A DNA stretch of 7,694 nucleotides from Bacteroidota bacterium (lineage in GTDB: Bacteria; Bacteroidota; Bacteroidia; Bacteroidales; Marinifilaceae), in assembly GCA_023400335.1 (NCBI GenBank), contig JAEXFF010000079.1, positions 1-7,694 on the forward strand. Reading direction: 5' to 3'. The position numbers were made by a program, and so were the translations under genes. This document shows, in pieces, positions 7,125 to 7,694 of the stretch. Under the pieces are notes generated by a model. It did no database searches and had not been told where the DNA came from. It worked only from the letters and a program-made list of their open reading frames with translations. Position 1 is the stretch's first letter. Each line of letters opens with the position of its first letter.

Positions 7125-7574
7125 ATGAAATTATTGAAAATGATGGTATTAAGTGTAATGGTGTTACCGGTGCTCAATGTTTATGCTTCGGGGGAAGAGA
7201 ACCAAAAGCAGGGGGAAGTGAAGGAATTAACAAAGGCGGAATTCTTGAAACAAGTTTACAATTATGAAGTTAATCCGGAAGAATGGAAGTTTGAAGGCGA
7301 TAAACCTTGTATAGTCGACTTTTATGCTAGCTGGTGTGGTCCGTGCCGTATGCTTTCTCCTCTATTGAAAGAGATGGCAAAGGAATATGAAGGAAAAATA
7401 CACGTTTTTAAAGTAGATGTCGATAAAGAAAAGGCTTTGGCTTCCGATTTTCATATTCAGAGTATTCCTGCTTTGTTATGGTGTGCGCCGGGCCGGGAAC
7501 CTGTAATTACTACCGGTGTCTTATCCAAAGGAGAATTGAAGAAACTTATAGAAGAGAAACTACTGAAAAAATAG
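7125..7574 (+). CDS. Periplasmic thioredoxin-family protein
   Basis: The 149-residue product carries an N-terminal signal peptide (MKLLKMMVLSVMVLPVLNVYA), likely cut after Ala21, and then a single thioredoxin fold. The active site is WCGPC with Cys71 and Cys74, and the cis-proline is Pro115 in QSIPALLW. FLKQVYNYEVNPEEWKFEGD (40-59) matches the N-terminal extension of Bacteroides periplasmic thioredoxins of the TrxP type. Such proteins exchange disulfides with envelope proteins, and the WCGPC motif suggests a reducing or shuffling role if an electron source exists. Two extra cysteines, Cys62 and Cys120, are present. The start matches the signal peptide; the leader is AT-rich with no Shine-Dalgarno sequence. 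It may share a transcript with the DUF302 gene 115 bases upstream. The family is certain and export is very likely; partners are unknown. Confidence 0.95.
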   Translation: MKLLKMMVLSVMVLPVLNVYASGEENQKQGEVKELTKAEFLKQVYNYEVNPEEWKFEGDKPCIVDFYASWCGPCRMLSPLLKEMAKEYEGKIHVFKVDVDKEKALASDFHIQSIPALLWCAPGREPVITTGVLSKGELKKLIEEKLLKK

Positions 7575-7642
7575 AAAAGGGATACAAAAAGGGATTCCGG
7601 ATTTAATAATGTTTATATTTACAAAAATTTAAATCCTTTTTT

Positions 7643-7694
7643 ATGGAATACTATTTTAGGACCCGTTTAAAAGGGAGTATTATACTTACTCCCT
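7643..7694 (+). CDS. Start of an unrecognised protein, cut by window end
   Basis: An open frame begins at ATG 7643 (MEYYFRTRLKGSIILTP) and runs off the end after 17 codons. It starts 68 bases after the thioredoxin gene on the same strand. A weak -7-like box, TATATTTA (7614-7621), lies about 20 bases before the ATG, and the leader is AT-rich as for the neighbouring genes. Seventeen residues are too few to name a family. A perfect inverted repeat falls inside the frame, which leaves open that this is not a gene at all. Confidence 0.45.
   Translation, partial: MEYYFRTRLKGSIILTP
7672..7694. repeat. Perfect 8-bp inverted repeat at the window end
   Basis: AGGGAGTA (7672-7679) and TACTCCCT (7687-7694) are exact reverse complements around a 7-base loop. 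The right arm ends on the last base of the window, so the repeat may be longer than seen. It would form a stable RNA hairpin about 30 bases after the ATG of the partial frame, or could be a protein-binding dyad. Confidence 0.5.

Noticed and set aside
7585..7642. Possible stem between an AAAAAGGGATT stretch and AAATCCTTTTTT before the ATG at 7643
   Set aside because: It needs a bulge and a very long loop and is mostly A-T pairs, so it is not a convincing terminator or regulator.

Overview
The window looks like ordinary chromosomal DNA from a member of the Bacteroidota, most likely a gut Bacteroidales. The grounds are a long single-chain PurL, SIMPL, DUF302 and periplasmic-thioredoxin proteins that read like Bacteroidales versions, starts mostly without a Shine-Dalgarno sequence, and a promoter element of the TAnnTTTG type. 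A closer placement (for example Odoribacteraceae) would be a guess. There are no RNA genes, insertion sequences, CRISPR arrays or phage genes. No gap between genes exceeds 300 bases; the longest are 168 and 174 bases.

Left part (1-5268, plus strand): the 3' five-sixths or so of purL (purine synthesis, FGAM synthase), a GNAT acetyltransferase, a secreted SIMPL-domain protein, and xpt (xanthine salvage). All read in one direction with gaps of 120, 168 and 55 bases. No convincing intrinsic terminator lies between them, so partial read-through is possible. PurL and Xpt mark the region as purine-related; the two genes between them have no obvious purine role.

Middle (5270-6301, minus strand): a multi-pass membrane protein that converges on xpt with one base between the stop codons. 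It is built from two repeated halves and resembles a diverged, duplicated HPP-type membrane unit. Its TAnnTTTG-like promoter lies in a 174-base divergent intergenic region, which also holds an imperfect dyad and a weaker promoter for the rightward genes.

Right part (6476-7694, plus strand): a secreted DUF302 protein with a striking internal Shine-Dalgarno and in-frame ATG, a periplasmic thioredoxin (WCGPC), and the first codons of an unrecognised gene cut by the window end, where a perfect 8-bp hairpin sits. The DUF302 and thioredoxin genes may form a small envelope redox or stress unit; this is inferred from position only.

I did not find a clearly new system. The best leads are the duplicated membrane protein, the possible two-form DUF302 gene, and the dyad in the divergent promoter region.
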